Positions 17,036 to 25,201 of a DNA stretch of 64,000 bases are shown in pieces (the stretch's first letter is position 1; the number at the start of each line of letters is the position of its first letter). The notes below the pieces were generated by a model. The model was not told the origin of the DNA. It did not search any database and saw only the letters and a list, made by a program, of their open reading frames with translations. The position numbers and the translations under genes were made by a program. The stretch lies in assembly GCF_004331915.1 (NCBI RefSeq), contig NZ_CP036528.1, forward strand, positions 2,772,273-2,836,272, given 5' to 3'. The DNA is from Ureibacillus thermophilus. GTDB lineage: Bacteria; Bacillota; Bacilli; Bacillales_A; Planococcaceae.

Positions 17036-17527
17036 TTGCACCTTACAAAACAAATTCCTATCCATGCCGCTATCTTAACGGTAAGCGACACACGTACAAA
17101 AGACGATGACCTCAGCGGACAAAAAATCAAATCATTGCTTGAAGGGGCTTCTTTTCACGTTGCAGATTACCAAATCGTCAAAGATGAGCCTTCAGAAATC
17201 GCAAGCCACATTCAAAACTGGTGCGAACATGAAAGCATCAATGCCATTATCGTGACAGGGGGCACCGGCTTTACACCAAGGGACCAAACTTACGAAACGA
17301 TTGTTCCACTTTTGGAGAAAGAAATGACTGGCTTCGGGGAATTGTTCCGCTACTTAAGCTATGAAGAAATCGGAGCAAAAGCGATGTTTAGCCGTGCCAC
17401 AGCGGGATGCAGAAATCAAACAGCCATCTATTTATTGCCAGGCTCCCAAAATGCCGTAACGCTTGCCATGACCAAACTTATTCTCCCAACGGTGCAACAT
17501 TTTGTGAGCGAGCTGAACCGCCAATGA
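17036..17527 (+). CDS. moaB: molybdenum cofactor protein MoaB
   Basis: This 163-residue MPT-binding protein is expected to adenylate molybdopterin before metal insertion by MoeA. It shows AAILTVSDTRTKDDD, IVTGGTGFTPRDQTYE (about 78-93) and GFGELFRYLSYEEIG, all typical of MoaB/MogA. Start is TTG at 17036 with AAAGGAGGG six bases upstream. Its TGA overlaps the ATG of mobA (ATGA). Confidence 0.95.
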   Translation: MHLTKQIPIHAAILTVSDTRTKDDDLSGQKIKSLLEGASFHVADYQIVKDEPSEIASHIQNWCEHESINAIIVTGGTGFTPRDQTYETIVPLLEKEMTGFGELFRYLSYEEIGAKAMFSRATAGCRNQTAIYLLPGSQNAVTLAMTKLILPTVQHFVSELNRQ

Positions 17528-18108
17528 ACATGGCAGGGGTTGTCTTAGCAGGAGGTCAATCATCGAGATTCGGCCGCCCAAAAATGTTTGAAATCTTTGA
17601 AGAAGAACCTTTGTATAAAAAAAGTTTAAAAGCTTTGCAAGGAAATTCTTTGCATCCTATCATCATCGCAACCAATGCCGAACTACAGCCAAATTTTGCG
17701 GAAGAAAATGTGGTGTTCCATATTGAAACAACACTGCATCAAGGGCCTTTAGTTGCACTCCAAAACGTCATGCAACATTTTCCTGATGTTGATTGGTTTG
17801 TTGTGCTGGCAAGCGATATGCCTTTTATAGACGCAGATTTTATCCGCAAAATGCTAAACCAAATCGATGACCGGTATGAAGCCATCGTCCCAAAGCAAAA
17901 TTCAAAAATCCAGCCCCTTGCTGCCATTTATCGGCGTAGAACTTTGCCGATACTTGATTCTGTCATTCAACAACATAAAAGAAGCATGAAAGACTTTTTA
18001 AAGGAGCTGAAGGTTTGCTATGTTAAATTTGATGAGGAATGCCAAACCTTTGCCAATATTAATACCCAACAAGATTTGCTGGAAATTCTAAAAAAGGAGA
18101 AAAAATGA
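17524..18108 (+). CDS. mobA: molybdenum cofactor guanylyltransferase MobA
   Basis: This 194-residue nucleotidyltransferase links GMP to molybdopterin to form the guanine dinucleotide cofactor used by FdhF. LAGGQSSRFGRPK near the N-terminus binds GTP, VVLASDMPFID holds the metal aspartate and KIQPLAAIYRR is the typical later motif. The ATG at 17524 overlaps the moaB stop; a second ATG two codons on is also possible. Its own stop overlaps the start of moaC. Confidence 0.93.
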   Translation: MNMAGVVLAGGQSSRFGRPKMFEIFEEEPLYKKSLKALQGNSLHPIIIATNAELQPNFAEENVVFHIETTLHQGPLVALQNVMQHFPDVDWFVVLASDMPFIDADFIRKMLNQIDDRYEAIVPKQNSKIQPLAAIYRRRTLPILDSVIQQHKRSMKDFLKELKVCYVKFDEECQTFANINTQQDLLEILKKEKK

Positions 18109-18593
18109 TGCGTAATTTTTCCCATTGGAATGAAGAAGGTCGTCCGAAAATGGTCGATATTTCCGAAAAAGATACAACAAAGCGTACAGCCATCGCACGC
18201 GGCATAATTACCTTATCCGATGAATTGTACGAAGCCATACAAAAGGGAGGAATCAAAAAAGGCGACCCATTGCAAGTGGCGCAAATTGCCGGAATTATGG
18301 GGGCGAAAAAAACGCCGGACCTTATTCCAATGTGCCACCCAATCATGTTGCAAGGCGTTGATTTTGAATTTGAATATACGAAATCGAAAAGCGGCTACGA
18401 ATTGCATATCCAAGCAACGGTAAAATGCACCGGAAAAACCGGCGTTGAAATGGAGGCATTAACGGCTGTAAGTGTGGCGGCCCTCACTTTTTATGATATG
18501 TGCAAAGCTGTTGATAAAAGGATGGTCATTAAAGATATTTATCTTGTCCAAAAAACAGGAGGAAAAAGCGGAACGTTCGTGCATCATGTATAG
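18105..18593 (+). CDS. moaC: cyclic pyranopterin monophosphate synthase MoaC
   Basis: This 162-residue enzyme converts the MoaA product, 3',8-cyclo-GTP, to cPMP. Conserved segments are MVDISEKDTTKRTAIA (near 12-27), KKTPDLIPMCHPI, GVDFEFEY, and TGVEMEALTAVSVAALTFYDMCKA, followed by the catalytic KxxGGKSG ending. AAAAAGGAGA precedes an ATGATG; either ATG may be used. Convergent with moaA, 23 bases apart. Confidence 0.97.
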   Translation: MMRNFSHWNEEGRPKMVDISEKDTTKRTAIARGIITLSDELYEAIQKGGIKKGDPLQVAQIAGIMGAKKTPDLIPMCHPIMLQGVDFEFEYTKSKSGYELHIQATVKCTGKTGVEMEALTAVSVAALTFYDMCKAVDKRMVIKDIYLVQKTGGKSGTFVHHV

Positions 18594-18616
18594 ATCGGCG
18601 AATGCCGCTTTTTCTT

Positions 18617-19630
18617 TTATCCTCCGATATGGGACATTTCCACTTTCGGCTTGTTCTTTGTATATTGATTGCGTTCTTCGGAATAGCGGTCTTTCCGGTT
18701 TTCCCACACGTTAATTACACAATGCTGGATGGTTTCATCATCCGCGCCATTCCTTAACAAACTCCGCAAATCCGTGCCGCTTGAAGCAAATAAACAAGTA
18801 TACATTTTTCCTTCAGCCGACAGCCTAGCCCGGGTACAAGTTGCGCAAAAAGGCTCTGTAACCGATGAAATAACCCCGATTTCCCCATCTCCATCTAGAT
18901 ACTGATAACGTTTTGCCACTTCCCCTCGGTAATTGGGCTTAATGGGTTTTAAAGGAAACACATCGTTCAATTGTTCAAGAATCTCTTGTTTTGTGACAAC
19001 TTCATCCAATTTCCATCCATTGGTGTTGCCCACATCCATATATTCAATAAAACGGAGAATTTGCTTTCTCTCTTTGAAAAATTTTGCCATGGCGACAATA
19101 TCTTCCTCATTGGCTCCCCTTTTTACCACCATATTGACTTTCACTTTTAAGCCTGCTTCATGGGCTTTTTCAATGCCTTCTAAAACAGCCTTCACACTGC
19201 CCCGATGGCCGTTTATTTCCGAAAAACGGCCTTCATCCAGCGAATCTAGGCTGACTGAAACTCTTTTCAGCCCCGCCTTTGCCAAATCCTCCGCATGCTT
19301 TTTCAACAAGCTGCCGTTCGTTGTAAGGGCCAAATCCTCCACTCCACTAATAGCGGCAATACGTTCTATCAATTCCGATAAACGGGGGCGCAACAAAGGC
19401 TCTCCCCCTGTAAACCGAATTTTTTTCACACCCAGCGACACAAAAATCTTGACGAGCCGTTCGATTTCATCAAAAGTAAGCAGCTGCTCCGATTTCAAAA
19501 AAGGATAATCCGGGCCGAAAATTTCGGCAGGCATGCAATATTGGCAGCGGAAATTGCATCGGTCTGTCACCGATATTCGCAAATCACGCAAAGGTCTTTT
19601 CAATTGGTCTTGTAGCATTGTAATAGTCAA
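18617..19630 (-). CDS. moaA: GTP 3',8-cyclase MoaA
   Basis: This 337-residue radical SAM enzyme performs the first step of Moco synthesis. The SAM cluster cysteines lie in [10 protein letters not shown] (C25, C29, C32) and the second 4Fe-4S cluster cysteines in [11 protein letters not shown] and [16 protein letters not shown] and the C-terminal Gly-Gly required for activity (MSHIGG) are present. The TTG at 19630 overlaps the fdhD stop and has AGAAGG just upstream; the ATG four codons later is an alternative. Third gene of the DUF2294-fdhD-moaA operon. Confidence 0.96.
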   Translation of the reverse strand: MTITMLQDQLKRPLRDLRISVTDRCNFRCQYCMPAEIFGPDYPFLKSEQLLTFDEIERLVKIFVSLGVKKIRFTGGEPLLRPRLSELIERIAAISGVEDLALTTNGSLLKKHAEDLAKAGLKRVSVSLDSLDEGRFSEINGHRGSVKAVLEGIEKAHEAGLKVKVNMVVKRGANEEDIVAMAKFFKERKQILRFIEYMDVGNTNGWKLDEVVTKQEILEQLNDVFPLKPIKPNYRGEVAKRYQYLDGDGEIGVISSVTEPFCATCTRARLSAEGKMYTCLFASSGTDLRSLLRNGADDETIQHCVINVWENRKDRYSEERNQYTKNKPKVEMSHIGG

Positions 19631-20427
19631 TCGCCTTCTTTCGTTAGCCGGATTCTTTCTGGATGGGTGTAAATATTCATCGACTCATTGCGGATGAATC
19701 CGACCGTTGTGATGCCCAGCTGTTCTGCTAAATTAAGGGCCAATTCTGTAGGAGCAGATTTCGATAAAACCATTGCACAGCCGATTTTAGACACTTTCAT
19801 TAAAATCTCCGAGGAAATGCGCCCGCTGAAAACAATGATTTTATCTTTTACCGGGATGTTATTTCGCAAACAATAGCCATATATTTTATCAAGGGCATTG
19901 TGCCTCCCAATATCCATGCGGCTGATGACAATGCCTTTTACATCGCAAAGTGCGGCATTGTGGACGCCGCCCGTCTGTTTAAAAACTTGCGCAGAATCTT
20001 GCATTTCCTTCATCAATCGAAAACAATCTTCCGGAGCGATGCTAAGTTTCACATCTTCCAAATTTTTAGAAGCCAATGCATCGCTTGCAAAGACAAATCC
20101 TTGCCGGCTCATCCCGCAGCAAGAAGTCAAATACCGTTTATTTTGCAGTTGTTGGACAAAAGGGTTCACTTTCCTTGCTTTAATATGCACAAAGCCCTCT
20201 TCTTCCTGATGCCAAATATCCTCAATATCTTTGTAATGAAGAATGCGCTCTGAAACGAGATAGCCAATGACCATATCTTCCACATATTCCGGCGTGCAAA
20301 CCATTGTCACGATTTCCTGTTGGTTGACCTTTACAGTGAGTGCATATTCCGAAACAATTAAATCCGTGACTTGCTGTTTTTCGCCGTTTTCAATTCGGAT
20401 AATTTCCCGAGTAACCGTAGTTTTCAT
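19627..20427 (-). CDS. fdhD: formate dehydrogenase accessory sulfurtransferase FdhD
   Basis: This 266-residue protein passes sulfur from a cysteine desulfurase to the bis-MGD cofactor of formate dehydrogenase. The reactive cysteines lie in [12 protein letters not shown] near residue 107. [25 protein letters not shown] and [17 protein letters not shown] are FdhD signatures. Its pairing with fdhF across the divergent promoter region supports the role. TTG of moaA overlaps its stop. Confidence 0.95.
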   Translation of the reverse strand: MKTTVTREIIRIENGEKQQVTDLIVSEYALTVKVNQQEIVTMVCTPEYVEDMVIGYLVSERILHYKDIEDIWHQEEEGFVHIKARKVNPFVQQLQNKRYLTSCCGMSRQGFVFASDALASKNLEDVKLSIAPEDCFRLMKEMQDSAQVFKQTGGVHNAALCDVKGIVISRMDIGRHNALDKIYGYCLRNNIPVKDKIIVFSGRISSEILMKVSKIGCAMVLSKSAPTELALNLAEQLGITTVGFIRNESMNIYTHPERIRLTKEGD

Positions 20428-20439
20428 CGATTTTCTCCT

Positions 20440-20787
20440 TTATTCCGAAATTGGATCTTCAAAAATAAAGACCGAAACAGCACAGTCTTCCTCGATTTTG
20501 ATGTCGGTAAACAAATGGAGCAGTTTAGAGCCCATCAATTCTTCCATTTCTTTCGGCGTTGATTTGGCATATAAATCTTTAATCATCGTTGTGCGGGCGG
20601 TATGCACCATTTTGGCTCCTTCTGGCGTTGTGGCAATAAATCGTTCTGTTGGGGTTAGATTGCCGTATAAAAGCGATACAACGATATTATCAATAAACAC
20701 CGTATGAATGCGGTCCGGCCCTTTTCCAAATAAATTTTTGCGCAGTTTTCTGATGATATTATTAAATTCATGTATCTTTTTAGACAA
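20440..20787 (-). CDS. DUF2294 protein
   Basis: This 115-residue cytoplasmic protein matches the DUF2294 pattern (IRKLRKNLFGKGPD, TPTERFIATTPEG, VHTARTTMIKDLY). The biochemical role is not known to me. In Bacillales such proteins tend to neighbour fdh genes, and here it leads the operon that makes FdhD and MoaA, so a formate dehydrogenase-related role is inferred. Confidence 0.8.
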   Translation of the reverse strand: MSKKIHEFNNIIRKLRKNLFGKGPDRIHTVFIDNIVVSLLYGNLTPTERFIATTPEGAKMVHTARTTMIKDLYAKSTPKEMEELMGSKLLHLFTDIKIEEDCAVSVFIFEDPISE

Positions 20788-20897
20788 GTTGAACCCTCCA
20801 ACATTTAGAAACTCGTTTATAATTTGATTATAATAATAACAAATTCTGAAAAATAAAAGAGAAAATATTTTCGAAAATTAAGAAATTACTTTTCTAT

Positions 20898-20926
20898 TGT
20901 TGAATTGAACGTTCCGCGTTATGATA
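20898..20926 (+). promoter_or_regulatory. possible sigma-A promoter for fdhF
   Basis: TTGTTG and TATGAT are separated by 17 bases. This would give a leader of about 240 bases before the fdhF start, with the terminator-like hairpin inside it. Confidence 0.3.
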
Positions 20927-21064
20927 TAAAAAAGGATAATGTGGATGAATTGGATATATTTTGATTTTTATGTATATGTCAAAACCTATGCATGAAAATC
21001 ATAATATATTTTCCAAATGATAATGTTTGAGATTGGGTTTTTAGTAAGAGTTTGCTAAAAATTT

Positions 21065-21121
21065 AATCCACCATGACTAAGCAGCATGAACATTCATGCC
21101 GTTTCATGGTGGATTTTTTAT
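21065..21121 (+). terminator. fdhF: terminator-like hairpin in the fdhF leader
   Basis: AATCCACCATGA at 21065 pairs with TCATGGTGGATT at 21104, enclosing an inner stem GCATGAA/TTCATGC, and is followed by TTTTTATTTTTT. No plus-strand gene lies upstream, since the neighbour is divergent, so it would act as an attenuator within the fdhF 5' leader. It does not match the Moco riboswitch as I know it. Confidence 0.6.
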
Positions 21122-21175
21122 TTTTTCAGGTGTCAAAACTAGAAATCTTTCGCTCACGATAAGGGGGTTCTCAAT

Positions 21176-24100
21176 TTGGAGAAAATCAATATTAATGGCA
21201 CTCTTTATGATATTCCTGAAGGGGCAACGATTTTGGATATTTTGAATCAACACAGCATCCCTCACCCGCAAATTTGCCGTGCGCCGATTGTTGATCCAAT
21301 TCAAACTTGCGATACATGCATTGTGGAGGTGGATGGAAAGCTTGTTAGATCCTGTTCCACCAAAGCCTTAGATGGCATGAATGTGAAGCTGGATTCAGAT
21401 AGGGCGCGAGCTGCTCGAAAAGAAGCGATGGACCGCATTCTTGAAAATCACTTATTGTACTGCACCGTTTGCGACAATAACAATGGCGACTGTATTCTCC
21501 ACAACACAGCGATGATGATGGGCATCAAATCGCAAAAATATCCATATCGTCCAAAAGTGGATCCTGATGAAGTCGATATGTCCCATCCTTTCTACCGTTA
21601 TGACCCAAACCAATGCATTGCCTGTGGCCGCTGTGTGGAGGTTTGCCAAAACTTACAGGTAAATGAAACAATCTCCATCAACTGGGAAGCAGAAAGACCT
21701 TTAGTAATTTGGGATGATGGCGTAAAAATCAATGAATCTTCCTGCGTCAGCTGCGGACAATGTGTGACTGTTTGCCCAACCAATGCGTTGATGGAAAAAT
21801 CCATGCTTGGGGAAGCTGGATTTCTAACAGGGCTGAAAAAAGAAATTTTAAATCCAATGATTGATTTAGTGAAAGAAGTGGAACCGGATTACAGCACGAT
21901 TTTCGCCATTTCCGAGATGGAAGCGTCCTTGCGCAAAAAACGCATCAAGAAAACGAAAACGGTTTGCACTTTCTGCGGCGTCGGCTGTTCCTTTGAAGTA
22001 TGGACAAAAGGGCGAAAAATTTTGAAAGTGCAGCCTTCTGAAGGTCCAGTCAACGGCATTTCCACTTGCATCAAAGGAAAATTCGGCTGGGATTTCGTCA
22101 ACTCTAAAGAACGGCTTACAAAACCTTTAGTCCGGAAAAATGGTGAATTTGTGGAAGTGTCATGGGATGAAGCATTAGACTTTGTGGCAGAAAACCTTCT
22201 CCGCATTCACAAAACTTATGGTCCGGGTTCAATCGGCTTTATCTCTTCTTCCAAAACGACAAACGAAGAAAATTACTTAGTGCAAAAAATGGCTCGGCAA
22301 ATTTTCCAAACAAACGATGTGGATAACTGCTCCCGCTATTGCCAATCGCCGGCAACTGACGGACTGATCCGCACGGTAGGTTTCGGCGGTGACTCTGGAA
22401 CCATCAAAGACATCGAAAAAGCAGGGCTTGTCATCATCGTTGGCGCTAATCCTGCAGAATGCCATCCGGTTTTAGCAACGCGAGTTAAACGCGCCCATAA
22501 ATTGCACGGTCAAAAATTGATTGTGGCTGATCTTCGCAAAAATGAAATGGCAGAACGAGCAGATATTTTCCTCCGCCCGAAACAAGGAACAGACCAAGTT
22601 TGGATTATGGCCGTCACAAAATACATCATTGACCAAGGTTGGCATGATGAAGCCTTTATCCAAGAAAATGTCCTAAACTTTGAGGAATATAAACAACTCC
22701 TTGAAAAATATACCCTTGACTATGCGGAAGAAGTGACAGGCATTCCGAAAGAAACGTTGATGCAAGTGGCGGAAATGATTCGCGATGCAGACGGCACATG
22801 CGTACTTTGGGGAATGGGGGTTACCCAAAATACAGGCGGTTCCCATACTTCTGCGGCTATTTCCAATCTTCTATTAGCAACAGGAAACTATCGACGTCCT
22901 GGAGCAGGTGCTTTCCCTCTCCGCGGCCACAATAATGTGCAAGGGGCTTGCGATATGGGCTCATTGCCAAATATGCTGCCAGGCTATCAAAGGGTAACGG
23001 ATGAAAAAGCCCGGGAAAAATTTGAAAACGCTTATGGTACCAAAATTCCTTCTACACCTGGTCGCACAAATCCGGAAATGCTTGATGCCATTATGGAAGG
23101 CAAAATGAAAGCAATGTATTTAGTCGGGGAAGAAATGACTTTAGTGGACTGCAATGCCAATCATGTAGATGAAGTCCTTTCTAAATTGGAGTTCTTTGTC
23201 GTACAAGATGTGTTCTTCTCTCGTACTGCCCAATATGCGGATGTCATTTTGCCGGCTTCTCCTTCGTTAGAAAAAGAAGGAACTTTTACGAATACAGAAC
23301 GCCGCGTGCAGCGGTTGTATCAAGTATTGCCGCCTCTTGGGGAATCAAAACCAGATTGGCAAATTCTTCAATTAGTGGCGCAGCGTTTAGGCTATGATTG
23401 GAACTACAGCCATCCTAGTGAAATCTTTGATGAAATGGCAAGCCTCACCCCCATCTTCTCCCAAGCCAACTATGATGTGTTGGCAGGCTGGGGAAGCTTC
23501 TGCTGGGGCAGCCTCGATGGTAAAGATACGCCTTTACTCTATTTGGACGGCTTTAACTTCCCGGACAAAAAAGCCCGTTTTGCTTTAGACGACTGGGTAG
23601 AACCAGTGGAATATGAAGGACAATTCGATTGCATCATCAATAATGGACGGATGCTCGAACATTTCCACGAAGGCAATTTGACGAACAAATCCACAGGCAT
23701 TCAATCGAAAGTGCCGGAAATCTTCGTGGAAGTATCGCCAGAGCTGGCAAAAGAGCGAGGCATTGAAGATGGCATGTTCGTGCGCCTTGTATCTCCATAT
23801 GGGGCATGTAAAGTTAAAGCCCTTGTGACAGACCGGGTGAAAGGAAACGAACTCTTCCTGCCAATGAACTCTGTAAGCAAAGATTCGGCCATCAACTTCT
23901 TAACGGGTCCGGCAGCGGATGTGAACACAAAAACCCCTGCCTACAAGCAAACAAAAGTGCGGCTAGAGGTATTGAAAGATAAAGGAAAACGCCCGCTTCC
24001 AAAAACAAATCCAAGAACGAAAAAACGAAATCCGCAAAATGGTGTCGAAGTGGAACGAAAATGGAAGCGCCCTGATTACGTGCCGATCACGACTAATTAG
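21176..24100 (+). CDS. fdhF: formate dehydrogenase alpha subunit with N-terminal ferredoxin domains
   Basis: This 974-residue molybdoenzyme oxidises formate to CO2. The N-terminal 240 residues hold a 2Fe-2S domain (CRAPIVDPIQTCDTC), a HLLYCTVCDNNNGDC cluster motif and two 4Fe-4S motifs (CIACGRCVEVC, CVSCGQCVTVC). The Mo-domain follows with CTFCGVGC (about residue 263), the metal ligand Cys388 in SRYCQSP where selenocysteine occurs in some homologues, and a C-terminal cofactor domain (NNGRMLEHFHEGN). It matches the Bacillus YrhE/YjgC type, probably NAD-linked or quinone-linked. TTG start with AAGGGGG upstream. Followed by its DUF1641 partner; expression may depend on the leader hairpin. Confidence 0.95.
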   Translation: MEKININGTLYDIPEGATILDILNQHSIPHPQICRAPIVDPIQTCDTCIVEVDGKLVRSCSTKALDGMNVKLDSDRARAARKEAMDRILENHLLYCTVCDNNNGDCILHNTAMMMGIKSQKYPYRPKVDPDEVDMSHPFYRYDPNQCIACGRCVEVCQNLQVNETISINWEAERPLVIWDDGVKINESSCVSCGQCVTVCPTNALMEKSMLGEAGFLTGLKKEILNPMIDLVKEVEPDYSTIFAISEMEASLRKKRIKKTKTVCTFCGVGCSFEVWTKGRKILKVQPSEGPVNGISTCIKGKFGWDFVNSKERLTKPLVRKNGEFVEVSWDEALDFVAENLLRIHKTYGPGSIGFISSSKTTNEENYLVQKMARQIFQTNDVDNCSRYCQSPATDGLIRTVGFGGDSGTIKDIEKAGLVIIVGANPAECHPVLATRVKRAHKLHGQKLIVADLRKNEMAERADIFLRPKQGTDQVWIMAVTKYIIDQGWHDEAFIQENVLNFEEYKQLLEKYTLDYAEEVTGIPKETLMQVAEMIRDADGTCVLWGMGVTQNTGGSHTSAAISNLLLATGNYRRPGAGAFPLRGHNNVQGACDMGSLPNMLPGYQRVTDEKAREKFENAYGTKIPSTPGRTNPEMLDAIMEGKMKAMYLVGEEMTLVDCNANHVDEVLSKLEFFVVQDVFFSRTAQYADVILPASPSLEKEGTFTNTERRVQRLYQVLPPLGESKPDWQILQLVAQRLGYDWNYSHPSEIFDEMASLTPIFSQANYDVLAGWGSFCWGSLDGKDTPLLYLDGFNFPDKKARFALDDWVEPVEYEGQFDCIINNGRMLEHFHEGNLTNKSTGIQSKVPEIFVEVSPELAKERGIEDGMFVRLVSPYGACKVKALVTDRVKGNELFLPMNSVSKDSAINFLTGPAADVNTKTPAYKQTKVRLEVLKDKGKRPLPKTNPRTKKRNPQNGVEVERKWKRPDYVPITTN

Positions 24101-24197
24101 GAGAAGCAGTAATAGAGCAGCTCTGCACAATCGGAAATTGCATTGGGCAGAGCAGTTCTGTCCAATCACAAACAAGCAATGCAAAAGGAGGGAAAAC

Positions 24198-24677
24198 ATG
24201 GCCTCACCAATTCGGACAATTCGAAAGCAGCCAGTAACAAAAGAAGAAATCGTAGAACAAAATTTGGAGAACTTGAAAGAGCTTGTTTCGGAAAATAAGG
24301 AAACTATTCATCAACTCTTTTCGATTTTAAATGAACTTCAGGAAATGGGTGCACTAGAAGCAGCGGAAAAACTCCTTGAAGCTCGGGAAGATGTGGCGGA
24401 AATCGCCCTTGGCCAACTGACTAGAAAACCAGCGACAAATCTCATGAATCATTTGATGAATGCAGCTGGTGCATTATCTACCATCGACCCGGAAGCAACG
24501 AAAACATTAGCGAATAGTTTCACCAATGGCTTAGATGAAGCGAAAAATGCATTGAACAATGATGAAAAACTCGGCGTATTCGATGTATTAAAAATGCTCA
24601 ACGACCCGGACGTCAACCGCGGCCTCCACTTCGCCCTTCACTTTTTGAAAGGCTTTGGGAAAAGTTTGAAGGAATAA
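24198..24677 (+). CDS. DUF1641 protein, FdhF partner
   Basis: This 159-residue helical protein is the partner commonly found beside Bacillus FdhF (YrhD/YjgD). It shows NLENLKELVSENKETI and the DUF1641 signature ending in LNDPDVNRGLHFALHFLKGFGK. In this family the protein is thought to support the formate dehydrogenase complex. ATG at 24198 with AAAGGAGGG upstream; the frame is open further upstream but the start signal is here. An imperfect stem (GAGCAGCTCTGC, GCAGAGCAG) lies in the 97-base gap after fdhF. Confidence 0.88.
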   Translation: MASPIRTIRKQPVTKEEIVEQNLENLKELVSENKETIHQLFSILNELQEMGALEAAEKLLEAREDVAEIALGQLTRKPATNLMNHLMNAAGALSTIDPEATKTLANSFTNGLDEAKNALNNDEKLGVFDVLKMLNDPDVNRGLHFALHFLKGFGKSLKE

Positions 24678-24708
24678 ATGAATCCCCCGCTTTCGTTTTG
24701 GAAAGTCG

Positions 24709-25129
24709 GGGCGATTGCTCTATGTGGGAATGACCCGTGCCCGGGACTATAACCCGCGATTTTTCAAAAGCAACTTGGCTCAATGAACAAATGGCAACAG
24801 ATGGCCTTCCGATCCTTTCGGCAATCCGGGTTGGCGAAGAGGATGGAGAAATCATTGTCAACGGACAGTCCTTAATCAAAAGGCTTCAGGAGTCATCGAT
24901 TGTTTAATTGAACTGCCGGACGGATGGGTCATCATCGACCATAAAACATTCCCGGGCCGCGAAGAACTTTTGGCAGCGCGTACCTAAGATCTATGCCCAC
25001 GCTTTGACCGAAGCTTCCGGCAAACCGGTGCTGGAAGGCTGGATCCATATGCCGATTGTCGGCAACATGGTGCAATATACAAAAGAGGATTTAGTGATCA
25101 AAGATTGGAATAAGCTCTCGTTGGGGTGA
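24709..25129 (+). pseudogene. remnant of a UvrD-type helicase-nuclease
   Basis: The plus strand carries the 3' end of an AddA-like helicase-nuclease in broken frames. RLLYVGMTRARD at about 24712 is helicase motif VI. About 170 bases later SGVIDCLIELPDGWVIIDHKT is the metal-binding core of a PD-(D/E)XK nuclease, and a C-terminal piece (QRVPKIYAHALTEASG) runs to the stop at 25129. At least two frameshifts separate these parts and nothing of motifs I-V remains upstream. It is a 5'-truncated, dead gene left between the fdh operon and pabB. Confidence 0.75.
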
Positions 25130-25145
25130 AACTTGACAGAAAATA

Positions 25146-25194
25146 GGAGAGCTGTGCTGAAAAGTCTTTTGAATCGACTTTCCGGCACAGCTCC
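25146..25194 (-). terminator. intrinsic terminator downstream of pabB
   Basis: GGAGAGCTGTGC pairs with GCACAGCTCC, with an inner AAAGTC/GACTTT stem. On the minus strand it is followed by TATTTTCTG. Confidence 0.75.
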
Positions 25195-25201
25195 ATTTGC
25201 A

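Noticed and set aside
21176-24100. Selenocysteine insertion in FdhF
   Set aside because: The metal-ligand position near residue 388 is a TGC cysteine codon, with no in-frame TGA.
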